From an uncultured Mycoplasma sp. (GTDB lineage: Bacteria; Bacillota_I; Bacilli_A; RF39; UBA660), in the NCBI GenBank assembly GCA_947642635.1, contig CANRTI010000009.1, positions 1 to 42,895 of the forward strand: a stretch of DNA of 42,895 nt, given 5' to 3'. This document shows positions 1 to 6,696 of this stretch, piece after piece (position 1 is the stretch's first letter; the number at the start of each line of letters is the position of its first letter). A model generated the notes under the pieces. It was not told the origin of the DNA. It was given only the letters and a program-made list of their open reading frames with translations, and made no database searches. The position numbers and the translations under genes are program-made.

Positions 1-126
1 CTGCTTTTTTTGTGATTTAAGAGACATTTTACTTAAGTAATGTAAAACATCAAGTTAATTCATTTTCAAAAACTGTCCGTAGGTAAGGCTTTAAGTATTT
101 TTTGTTGACATAATGTTAACAAAAGT

Positions 127-155
127 TTGGTAATATAAATAGTTTGTGCTATAAT
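127..155 (+). promoter_or_regulatory. SigA-type promoter of glmS
   Basis: A -35 box TTGGTA (127-132) is followed after 17 bp by a perfect -10 TATAAT (150-155). A TG one base upstream of the -10 makes it an extended -10 as well. The predicted transcript starts near 162, about 35 nt before the glmS ribozyme. The stretch 1-126 holds no gene I can support, only a T-run at 5-11 and a 12-bp palindrome around 31-42. Confidence 0.75.
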
Positions 156-189
156 GGTATAAAACAATAAATGAGAAGGGTTGTATACA

Positions 190-327
190 TTGTTGTTAGC
201 GCATGGCCCTAACGTGGGTGACGAGGATGATAATTATCGAGTAATCAGCGGATATTATCACGGTTTAGTATAATCGAAAGATATATTCTAAAAAACAAAA
301 TCAAAATTGTAACAAAGAATATATCAT
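190..327 (+). ncRNA. glmS ribozyme (GlcN6P-responsive self-cleaving riboswitch)
   Basis: The RNA carries the glmS ribozyme core: an A-GCGC cleavage-site context (predicted cleavage between 198 and 199), the conserved GACGAGGATG block at 220-229, TTATCGA at 234-240, and CAGCGGAT...CACGG at 246-263. A 10-bp hairpin (280-289 with 316-325) fits the P4 stem. It lies directly upstream of glmS. In known examples glucosamine-6-phosphate acts as a cofactor for self-cleavage, which destabilises the mRNA and lowers GlmS production. The core blocks look intact, so I expect it to be functional. Confidence 0.93.
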
Positions 328-376
328 ATACTTAAAAATAATAAATAAATTAAATAATAGAAAAGGAGATTTTTTT

Positions 377-2143
377 GTGTGTGGAATTGTTGGTTATATA
401 GGTAGAGAAAAAGCTTTACCGAGAGTTATAACTGGATTAAAATTTTTAGAATATCGGGGGTATGATTCAGCAGGAGTTGCTTATGTTAAAGATAAATCAG
501 TTACAATAAAAAAAGAAGTTGGGCGTATTAGTAATTTAGAAAAATTATTAAATATTAGTGAAGATACCAATATTGGAATTGGTCATACAAGATGGGCTAC
601 TCATGGCATCCCAAGTGTTGTAAATTCTCATCCCCATCAAGTGGGAAAATTTACAGTAGTTCATAATGGAATAATTGAAAATTATGTTAGTTTAAAAGAA
701 AAGATGGTTAAAGAAGGAATTGATTTTCAATCAGATACTGACACGGAAGTAATTCCCGCTTTATTAGATTATTATTATCAACAAGAAAAAGATATTTTAA
801 AATCTATTAATAAAACAATTAATGAATTAGAGGGAAGTTATGCAATTGGGATTATTTGTGAAGATGATTTGGAACATCTTTATGCAGCAAGACTAGGAAG
901 TCCTTTAATTATTGCTAGTGATAGTAGTGGGTATTTTATTGCTAGTGATGTTCCAGCAATTTTAAATTATACTAATAAATATATTTTATTAGATGAAGGT
1001 GAGTTTGCTAAAATTAGTGTTGATGAGGTAGTGGTTTATAACAATAAATTAGAAAATGTTAAAAAAGAAGAATTAACATTTGAAGGAAGTCAGGATGCAG
1101 CAATGTTAAATGGTTATGAACATTATATGTTAAAAGAAATTCATGAAGAAGAAAAAGTATTCTTAGATACTTTGAATTATTATGTAGAAAATAATCAATT
1201 TAAAAATACTATGCCAGAATTTCGGGATTATGAAAAGATCCATATTGTTGCTTGTGGTAGTGCCTATTATGTTGGGAATATTGCTAAAAATTTAATTGAA
1301 GAATTTGCTAACATTCCCGTAACTGTTGAAGTAGCTAGTGAATACCGTTATCAAAAGAATTTTTATGATAACAATACTTTAGTAATCATTATTAGTCAAT
1401 CAGGTGAAACTGCTGATTCACTAGCAGCATTAAAGAAAGCTAAAGAAGATGGTATTGATACTCTTGCTATTGTTAATGTTGTTGGTTCCTCGATTGCTAG
1501 AGAAGCCAAATATACCATGTATGTTAAAGCTGGTCCAGAAATTGCTGTCGCAACTACTAAAGCATTTCTTGCTCAAGCTACATTATTATCCTTATTAGCA
1601 GTGCGGTTTTCTAAAAAAGAAGAGTTATTAAAAGAGTATGTGGGTATGGAAAAACATATTGCTGATTTACTTAGTCGTGATTATTTAGAATATGCCAAAG
1701 ATATTTATCAACATGAAAATGCTTTCTTTATTGGAAGAAGTGTTGATTATGCTTTAAGTTTAGAAGGTAGTTTAAAATTAAAAGAAACGTCTTATATCAA
1801 CAGTGTTGCTTTTCAAGCGGGAGAATTAAAACATGGTTCAATTTCTTTGATTACAGATGGTACACCAGTTATTGGAATTTGTACTAAAAGTGCCATTGCT
1901 AGTAAAACTATTAGCAATATTAAAGAAGTTAAAAGTCGTAATGCTTATGTTTTATTCTTAACTAATGAATTTGTTCAAGATGATTTTTATGATAAAATTA
2001 TTATCTTACCAAAAGTACATAATTTAATTATGCCAATTATTTCGGTTATTCCATTACAATTAATTGCTTATGAAGTAGCGAAATTAAGAAATTGTGATAT
2101 TGATAAACCAAGAAATTTAGCTAAATCAGTTACTGTAGAATAA
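377..2143 (+). CDS. glmS: Glutamine--fructose-6-phosphate aminotransferase (isomerizing)
   Basis: GlmS makes glucosamine-6-phosphate from fructose-6-phosphate and glutamine, the entry step to UDP-GlcNAc and peptidoglycan; it is cytoplasmic. The protein starts M-C-G-I-V-G, so Cys2 becomes the N-terminal nucleophile of the class II glutamine amidotransferase domain. HTRWATHG and a downstream HNGIIENY block match that domain (about residues 1-220). Two SIS domains follow, with the CGSAYY and SQSGETADS sugar-phosphate loops and the C-terminal DKPRNLAKSVTVE tail. The length of 588 aa is close to the usual ~600. The start is GTG at 377, fixed by the N-terminal Cys requirement and by the AAAGGAGA Shine-Dalgarno at 362-369. 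It is a single-gene unit controlled by the upstream ribozyme. Confidence 0.97.
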   Translation: MCGIVGYIGREKALPRVITGLKFLEYRGYDSAGVAYVKDKSVTIKKEVGRISNLEKLLNISEDTNIGIGHTRWATHGIPSVVNSHPHQVGKFTVVHNGIIENYVSLKEKMVKEGIDFQSDTDTEVIPALLDYYYQQEKDILKSINKTINELEGSYAIGIICEDDLEHLYAARLGSPLIIASDSSGYFIASDVPAILNYTNKYILLDEGEFAKISVDEVVVYNNKLENVKKEELTFEGSQDAAMLNGYEHYMLKEIHEEEKVFLDTLNYYVENNQFKNTMPEFRDYEKIHIVACGSAYYVGNIAKNLIEEFANIPVTVEVASEYRYQKNFYDNNTLVIIISQSGETADSLAALKKAKEDGIDTLAIVNVVGSSIAREAKYTMYVKAGPEIAVATTKAFLAQATLLSLLAVRFSKKEELLKEYVGMEKHIADLLSRDYLEYAKDIYQHENAFFIGRSVDYALSLEGSLKLKETSYINSVAFQAGELKHGSISLITDGTPVIGICTKSAIASKTISNIKEVKSRNAYVLFLTNEFVQDDFYDKIIILPKVHNLIMPIISVIPLQLIAYEVAKLRNCDIDKPRNLAKSVTVE

Positions 2144-2150
2144 AAAAATT

Positions 2151-2177
2151 GTATCAACGTTTTGTTGATACTTTTTA
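2151..2177. terminator. Bidirectional intrinsic terminator
   Basis: An 8-bp stem GTATCAAC/GTTGATAC (2151-2158 with 2164-2171) has a 5-nt loop, a T-run after it and an A-run before it. It can therefore terminate glmS on the plus strand and the convergent peptidase gene on the minus strand. Confidence 0.85.
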
Positions 2178-2182
2178 TATTA

Positions 2183-3226
2183 TTAATGTTTTACTAATTT
2201 TAAACTTTGGACATTTTCAAATAAATCTTGATAGTGCTCTAGTAAATGGTAATTAGGAACTAAACCTAAATCAATTAATTGCTTATAAAAACTAGGCGGA
2301 TTATCAATTGGTAATCTTAAAATATATTTTAATAAATAAAGAGAGTATTCCGGGTCGATTTTATATAAATGGTAAAGTTCAATTGCAAATAAATAAGCAG
2401 TTAAATATATTTGATTACCATTTTTATTACTATTAAGTATTTTTCTAGTCTGAGAACTTTTAAAATTCATACTTACTTGAGATAATAATTTTAATAAAGC
2501 ATCAATATTTCTAGCAATTAAAACATAATTATTAAATTCATTAGCAGTATAAATTATTGGCTCAGTACTCCTAAACGTTTGTTGATAATAATCAGCTGCT
2601 AAAAGTTCCATGAAAAGAGTTATAATTTCCATAAAATATTTATTTCTAACTGAATCAGACTCATTATTAAAATAAAAATTAATTCCATGAGCAAATTCGT
2701 GAATAATGGTAAAAAAGTCTTGTAAAGTATTAAAACTATTAATAGATATAAAGCATTCTTTTTTATAATGTAAAAAATATGTTTCACCACAAACTGACGA
2801 ATTACTATTCTTTGTAAATCTTATTGAAGAATTAGCCAAAATAGTTTTAAGAACAGAATATAATTCTGGATCAACACTGTTATAAAAACCTAGTAATAAA
2901 TTAATTAGTTGATTTTGAGAAAGATTATTACAAGGAAGTTCTGGAACATTAAACATTTTTTGTGCCGTTAATTCTCTAAAACTTTTAATGTCTTCTAAAA
3001 AGAATGCAAAATTTTTGGTTTCACTTTCGAGTTGTTGCGAAATAGTTCTGTAATTATTAGGTATTTCGCTAGGAGTTACTGACTCCATTTCTTGTAAAAT
3101 TATTTCTAAAATACTTAAATCATTTTCAATTTGTAAAATAGTTTGAGGATTATCGATATTTTTAAGTTCTTGTTCTAATTCTTCTATTTTAAATATAACA
3201 TTTTCAGCTGTATAATTTAATGCCAT
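2183..3226 (-). CDS. Putative M3-like zinc metallopeptidase
   Basis: A 347-aa protein with a gluzincin motif HEFAH at about residues 176-180 and a Glu 24 residues after the first His, the spacing of the third zinc ligand in M3-family oligopeptidases such as PepF/thimet peptidases. No signal peptide or membrane segment is visible, so it is probably a cytoplasmic peptidase. It is much shorter than typical PepF (~600 aa), and its N-terminal ~100 residues are helical and charged. The start at 3226 has a strong AAGGGGG Shine-Dalgarno. It runs convergent to glmS and divergent from ysxC. The substrate is unknown; it could also be a related gluzincin outside M3. Confidence 0.6.
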   Translation of the reverse strand: MALNYTAENVIFKIEELEQELKNIDNPQTILQIENDLSILEIILQEMESVTPSEIPNNYRTISQQLESETKNFAFFLEDIKSFRELTAQKMFNVPELPCNNLSQNQLINLLLGFYNSVDPELYSVLKTILANSSIRFTKNSNSSVCGETYFLHYKKECFISINSFNTLQDFFTIIHEFAHGINFYFNNESDSVRNKYFMEIITLFMELLAADYYQQTFRSTEPIIYTANEFNNYVLIARNIDALLKLLSQVSMNFKSSQTRKILNSNKNGNQIYLTAYLFAIELYHLYKIDPEYSLYLLKYILRLPIDNPPSFYKQLIDLGLVPNYHLLEHYQDLFENVQSLKLVKH

Positions 3227-3252
3227 GATAACCCCCTTTTTTCTTGCCCTAT

Positions 3253-3304
3253 ATTTTATAACATAACTTAGTAATTTGCAATTCTTTTAAAATTAAAGTA
3301 TAAT
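3253..3304. promoter_or_regulatory. Divergent promoters sharing one palindromic -35 box
   Basis: TTGCAA at 3276-3281 is its own reverse complement. On the plus strand it is 17 bp from TATAAT (3299-3304), serving ysxC. On the minus strand it is 17 bp from TAAAAT (3258-3253), serving the peptidase gene. The two polymerases would compete for the same hexamer. Confidence 0.65.
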
Positions 3305-3322
3305 TTAGGCGGTGATGCATTT

Positions 3323-3910
3323 ATGCAAATTAATTCTGTAGAAGAACCAATTACTGCGATTAGAATTAGTCAATACCCAGAAAGTGATAAGTGTGAGTTT
3401 TTGCTTTTAGGCCGTAGTAATGTGGGAAAGAGTAGTTTTATTAATACTTTGATTGAACGAAAAAATTTTGCCAGAACTTCTTCTAAACCAGGTAAAACGC
3501 AAACTTTAAATTTTTACTTAGTCAATAATAATTTTTATTTAGTTGATGTTCCTGGTTATGGTTATGCTAGTGTTTCTAAAGAAGTTCAAAAGAAATTTGG
3601 CATTATGATTGAAGATTATATTCAAAATCGTCCTAGTTTAAAACATGTTTTTTTATTAATTGACTATCGTCATAAACCAACAGAAGATGATATTTTAATG
3701 TATAATTTCTTAAAGTATTACAATTTAAATATAACCATTGTGACAACTAAATATGATAAAATTACTAAAAATGGGCGTATTAAACAAGACAAATTAATAA
3801 AAGATACATTGAAATTGGGTCCTGATGAGTTTTTTGTTCCTTGGTCGACAATTACCAAAAAAGGCCGTAATGATATATTAGAAATTATCAGTAGTTATTT
3901 AGAAAAATAA
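3323..3910 (+). CDS. ysxC: Ribosome biogenesis GTP-binding protein YsxC/EngB
   Basis: EngB/YsxC is an essential GTPase for assembly of the large ribosomal subunit. The 195-aa length is typical. G1 is GRSNVGKSS (about residues 30-38), the switch I region has GKTQTLNFY, G3 is DVPGYGYA and G4 is TKYDK. The ATG at 3323 follows GGCGGTGAT. The gene has its own promoter and is followed after 21 bp by a pilin-like gene and then der, so two ribosome-assembly GTPases appear to share a transcription unit interrupted by that pilin gene. Confidence 0.95.
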   Translation: MQINSVEEPITAIRISQYPESDKCEFLLLGRSNVGKSSFINTLIERKNFARTSSKPGKTQTLNFYLVNNNFYLVDVPGYGYASVSKEVQKKFGIMIEDYIQNRPSLKHVFLLIDYRHKPTEDDILMYNFLKYYNLNITIVTTKYDKITKNGRIKQDKLIKDTLKLGPDEFFVPWSTITKKGRNDILEIISSYLEK

Positions 3911-3931
3911 AACAATTAGTAGGTGATAAAA

Positions 3932-4369
3932 ATGAATAAAAAGGGATTTACTTTAGTGGAATTATTGGCAGTTATAATTATATTAGGACTTATTAGTGTT
4001 ATTGCCGTTCCTTCAATTATGGGAATTAATGGTGGAATTAATGAAGAAATGTTAGAAGCGAAAGCTACTTTAATTGAAGAAGCAGCGATTATGTATGGAA
4101 GTGATTTTAAAGGTTCAATTATGGCTAGTGACAAAACTTATAATAATATGCCTTGTAAAACAATTATTGTAAGTGATTTAGTACCTACTTATTTAGAAAA
4201 AGATAATGATAATGCTTGTTTAGATAAGGATAGTGAAAATAAGGATGGGTGTATTAAAAATCCTGGTAATACAAATGATTATCTCGATCAATACCAAATA
4301 ATTATTTATTATAAAAATAAAAGAATTCATGCCAAGATGGATATAGAGAAGAATTTATCTTGTAGTTAG
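3932..4369 (+). CDS. Type IV pilin-like / prepilin protein
   Basis: The 145-aa protein begins with a short basic leader and the prepilin peptidase motif KKGFTLVELLAVI, followed by a hydrophobic helix (about residues 4-30), as in ComGC/PilA-type prepilins cleaved and N-methylated after the Gly. The globular part is small and Cys-containing (four Cys, one near the C-terminus), so disulfides outside the cell are possible. ATG 3932 is preferred over the upstream in-frame GTG at 3923 because the latter lies inside the AGGTGAT Shine-Dalgarno. Its stop abuts the Shine-Dalgarno of der. No pilus assembly ATPase or prepilin peptidase is in the window, so it depends on machinery elsewhere. Confidence 0.8.
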   Translation: MNKKGFTLVELLAVIIILGLISVIAVPSIMGINGGINEEMLEAKATLIEEAAIMYGSDFKGSIMASDKTYNNMPCKTIIVSDLVPTYLEKDNDNACLDKDSENKDGCIKNPGNTNDYLDQYQIIIYYKNKRIHAKMDIEKNLSCS

Positions 4370-4377
4370 GGGGAATT

Positions 4378-5682
4378 ATGAAAACAGTTTGTTTAATTGG
4401 AAGACCAAATGTTGGAAAGAGTAGTATTTTTAATCGGTTAATTAAAGAGAAAAAATCGATTATTTTAAGTGAACCAGGGGTTACAAGAGACCGAGTTTAT
4501 GGTGTAGTCACTTATGAAAATAAAAGATTTAATTTAATCGATACAGGGGGTATTCATGGCCCAGATAGTGATTTTAATCAAGATATTTTGATGCAAGCTG
4601 AACTTGCCATTGATGAAGCTGATTTAATCCTTTTTGTTGTCGATGGCCTAGAAGGAATAAGTGATGCGGATAAATTAATTCGGAATATGTTAAAAAAAGC
4701 GCATAAAGATGTAATTGTTCTAGTTAATAAAATTGATAATACTAAAAGAAATATGAATATTTATAATTATTATGAATTAGGGTTTGAAAAAATAATGGCT
4801 GTATCTGCCGAACATAATTTAGGTTTTAAAGAATTATTAAATACCATTTCTAAAGATATAGAAGAAGCTTCTTTAGAAACTTCGGATATTTTGCGTTTTT
4901 GCTTTATAGGGCGCCCTAATGTTGGAAAAAGTTCATTAATTAACGCTTTATTAGGTGAGGCCCGAGTAATTGTTAGTGATGTAGCGGGTACTACAAGGGA
5001 TGCAATCGATACTAAGTTTACTTATAACAAGAATGAGTATATTGTAATAGATACTGCGGGTATGCGTAAAAAGGGGCGTATTTACGAAACAATTGAAAAA
5101 TATAGTTTGTTAAGAAGTATGAAAGCAATTGAGAGAAGTGATGTTTGCATTTTAGTTATTGATGGGGAAACTGGAATAATTGAGCATGATAAACACATTT
5201 TGTCTTATGCAATTGAAGCTGGTAAAGGAATAGTTATTGCAGTTAATAAATGGGATACCATGAAAAATCCAGATCAAGATATAAAAAGATGGAAACAAGA
5301 ATTAGAAGTTTACTTTAAGTTTGTTCCTTATATTAATTTTGTGTTTGTTTCCGCTAAAACTAAAAAGAGAATTCATACCTTAATGCCAGAAATTCTTAAA
5401 GCTTATGAGAATAATAACAAAGAAATTAAAACTAGTTTGTTAAATAATATAATAGTTGATGCGGTTAATATGCATGAACCGCCTTCGTATAAAGGAAAAA
5501 GATTAAAAATTTATTTTGTGAGTCAAACAAGTATAAGACCACCGAAGTTTACATTTAATGTTAACAATAAAAAATTAGTGCATTTTAGTTATGAAAGATA
5601 CTTAGAAAATAAAATTCGGGAGGCATTTGATTTAGAAGGAACACCAATAATTTTACAATTTAAAAATAAGAGTGATAATTAA
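4378..5682 (+). CDS. der: Ribosome biogenesis GTPase Der (EngA)
   Basis: Der is a tandem-GTPase 50S assembly factor. Both G domains are visible: GRPNVGKSSIFNRL near the N-terminus with DTGGI and NKID, and a second GRPNVGKSSLINAL at about residue 178 with DTAGMRKKGR and NKWD. A C-terminal KH-like domain ends at residue 434, the family's usual length. ATG 4378 follows AGGGGGA. It is co-directional with ysxC and the pilin gene. Confidence 0.97.
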   Translation: MKTVCLIGRPNVGKSSIFNRLIKEKKSIILSEPGVTRDRVYGVVTYENKRFNLIDTGGIHGPDSDFNQDILMQAELAIDEADLILFVVDGLEGISDADKLIRNMLKKAHKDVIVLVNKIDNTKRNMNIYNYYELGFEKIMAVSAEHNLGFKELLNTISKDIEEASLETSDILRFCFIGRPNVGKSSLINALLGEARVIVSDVAGTTRDAIDTKFTYNKNEYIVIDTAGMRKKGRIYETIEKYSLLRSMKAIERSDVCILVIDGETGIIEHDKHILSYAIEAGKGIVIAVNKWDTMKNPDQDIKRWKQELEVYFKFVPYINFVFVSAKTKKRIHTLMPEILKAYENNNKEIKTSLLNNIIVDAVNMHEPPSYKGKRLKIYFVSQTSIRPPKFTFNVNNKKLVHFSYERYLENKIREAFDLEGTPIILQFKNKSDN

Positions 5683-5725
5683 ATGAGAATTATTGTAAAA
5701 AAAATCGAAAAAAGCGCTAAATTAG

Positions 5726-5754
5726 TTGACAAGAAATTATTATTTTTGTAGAAT
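5726..5754 (+). promoter_or_regulatory. Strong SigA-type promoter of the TasA-like gene
   Basis: TTGACA (5726-5731), a 17-bp spacer and TAGAAT (5749-5754). The 5' UTR downstream (about 5761-5816) contains two alternative short hairpins: AGAAATA (5761-5767) pairs with TATTTCT (5778-5784), and the same 3' arm can instead pair with AGAAAT at 5787-5792. A strong GAGGAGGGAAA Shine-Dalgarno precedes the ATG. Together these suggest high, possibly modulated expression. Confidence 0.8.
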
Positions 5755-5817
5755 TAATATAGAAATATAGAAGATAGTATTTCTGAAGAAATATGGAAAT
5801 TGAGAGGAGGGAAATAA

Positions 5818-6507
5818 ATGGACAAAAAGAACACAATGTTACTAACAGTTATTGCAGTAGCAACTTTATTAGTAGCTGTTGTAGGAGCAACATTTGCTTA
5901 TTTCTCAATTACAAGTAATCAAGATACTACTCCGACAACCGTAACAGGAGAAACTGAAGCTGTAGGTACTGTAGCATTAAATAATGAAACTTCTGCTATG
6001 CATCTTTCATTAACTGCTGCTGATATGTCTGAAGCTAATAAAGGAACAAGTTATTATGCAACTACAGAAACAGCTCAAAATTATGACACTACAAAAACTG
6101 ATCGTAGTATAGCAAAAGCTACAGTTACTGGTGGTGAAGCAACTACAAAATATAAATGTACTGCAAAAATAAATTTTAAATTAACTGGTGACATGGCAAC
6201 TCTTTTAAAAACAGGTGATGGTACTATTTCATTAACTAATGGTACTAATGCTACTGCTGAATCAACAAGCGTTGATTTAAAAGAAATTGTTGATGCTGGA
6301 ACTGATGGCAAAAATGTTAATGTAACATATAACTTAACTGGTACTGCTACTGATGAAATCAAAGCTGCTGTAGCTATTAATAATTTAGATAGTGACCAAA
6401 CTTATTTATCTGGTAAATCATTTAGTTTAGTAATTGTAACAAATGATTTTGCTTGTGATACTGTTGATAGTTTTGATACTACTGGCGGTACTGATGTTAC
6501 AGACTAG
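5818..6507 (+). CDS. SipW-type signal peptide protein, TasA/camelysin-like
   Basis: The 229-aa protein has a signal segment with the SipW-dependent pattern (basic start, hydrophobic core, then VVGATFAYFS at about residues 21-30), typical of TasA/CalY family matrix-fibre proteins and related Bacillota surface proteins. The mature part is rich in Thr, Ala and Asp, predicted beta-rich, and has two Cys that might form a disulfide. The codons favour Ala/Thr/Gly more than its neighbours, as expected for a secreted, abundant protein. It has its own strong promoter and terminator. No SipW signal peptidase gene is nearby. The assignment to TasA itself is inference from the leader and composition. Confidence 0.65.
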   Translation: MDKKNTMLLTVIAVATLLVAVVGATFAYFSITSNQDTTPTTVTGETEAVGTVALNNETSAMHLSLTAADMSEANKGTSYYATTETAQNYDTTKTDRSIAKATVTGGEATTKYKCTAKINFKLTGDMATLLKTGDGTISLTNGTNATAESTSVDLKEIVDAGTDGKNVNVTYNLTGTATDEIKAAVAINNLDSDQTYLSGKSFSLVIVTNDFACDTVDSFDTTGGTDVTD

Positions 6508-6519
6508 TAAATAAAATTT

Positions 6520-6546
6520 AAGAAGAAGTATTATCTTCTTTTTTTT
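6520..6546 (+). terminator. Intrinsic terminator of the TasA-like gene
   Basis: AAGAAGA (6520-6526) pairs with TCTTCTT (6534-6540) and is followed by a run of T to 6546. Confidence 0.8.
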
Positions 6547-6547
6547 A

Positions 6548-6576
6548 TTGCATTTTTTTCTAAAATAATATATATT
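6548..6576 (+). promoter_or_regulatory. Promoter of the IspH-like/prenyl synthase fusion gene
   Basis: TTGCAT (6548-6553), 17-bp spacer, TATATT (6571-6576). The predicted start near 6583 falls just before the first arm of the interleaved repeats, so the whole structure would be in the 5' UTR. Confidence 0.6.
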
Positions 6577-6587
6577 TAAAATAGTAA

Positions 6588-6659
6588 TAAGTATTAAATG
6601 AGAGAAATATTAAGAAAGACAATTAATGTAATACTTAGAATTTTTGTAGGATCTCTCAT
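6588..6659 (+). promoter_or_regulatory. Candidate structured leader with pseudoknot topology
   Basis: Two perfect inverted repeats are interleaved: TAAGTATTA (6588-6596) with TAATACTTA (6629-6637), and ATGAGAGA (6598-6605) with TCTCTCAT (6652-6659). The order A-B-A'-B' is that of an H-type pseudoknot, or of two mutually exclusive hairpins. It fills most of the 5' UTR of a gene that lacks a recognisable Shine-Dalgarno before its ATG; the only GGAT is next to arm B'. I do not recognise a known riboswitch class. Confidence 0.4.
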
Positions 6660-6696
6660 ACAACTAGTATTATTTTTAATTAATTAAAAATTCATT

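Noticed and set aside
31-42. 12-bp palindrome TTACTTAAGTAA near the window start
   Set aside because: Short A/T palindromes are expected by chance here, and it lies ~85 bp upstream of the glmS -35 box without other support.
3916-4134. Minus-strand open frame opposite the pilin gene
   Set aside because: Antisense of the hydrophobic pilin helix; no Shine-Dalgarno and no known motif.
6081-6362. Minus-strand open frame opposite the TasA-like gene
   Set aside because: Shadow of a Thr/Ala-rich coding region, with no ribosome binding site.
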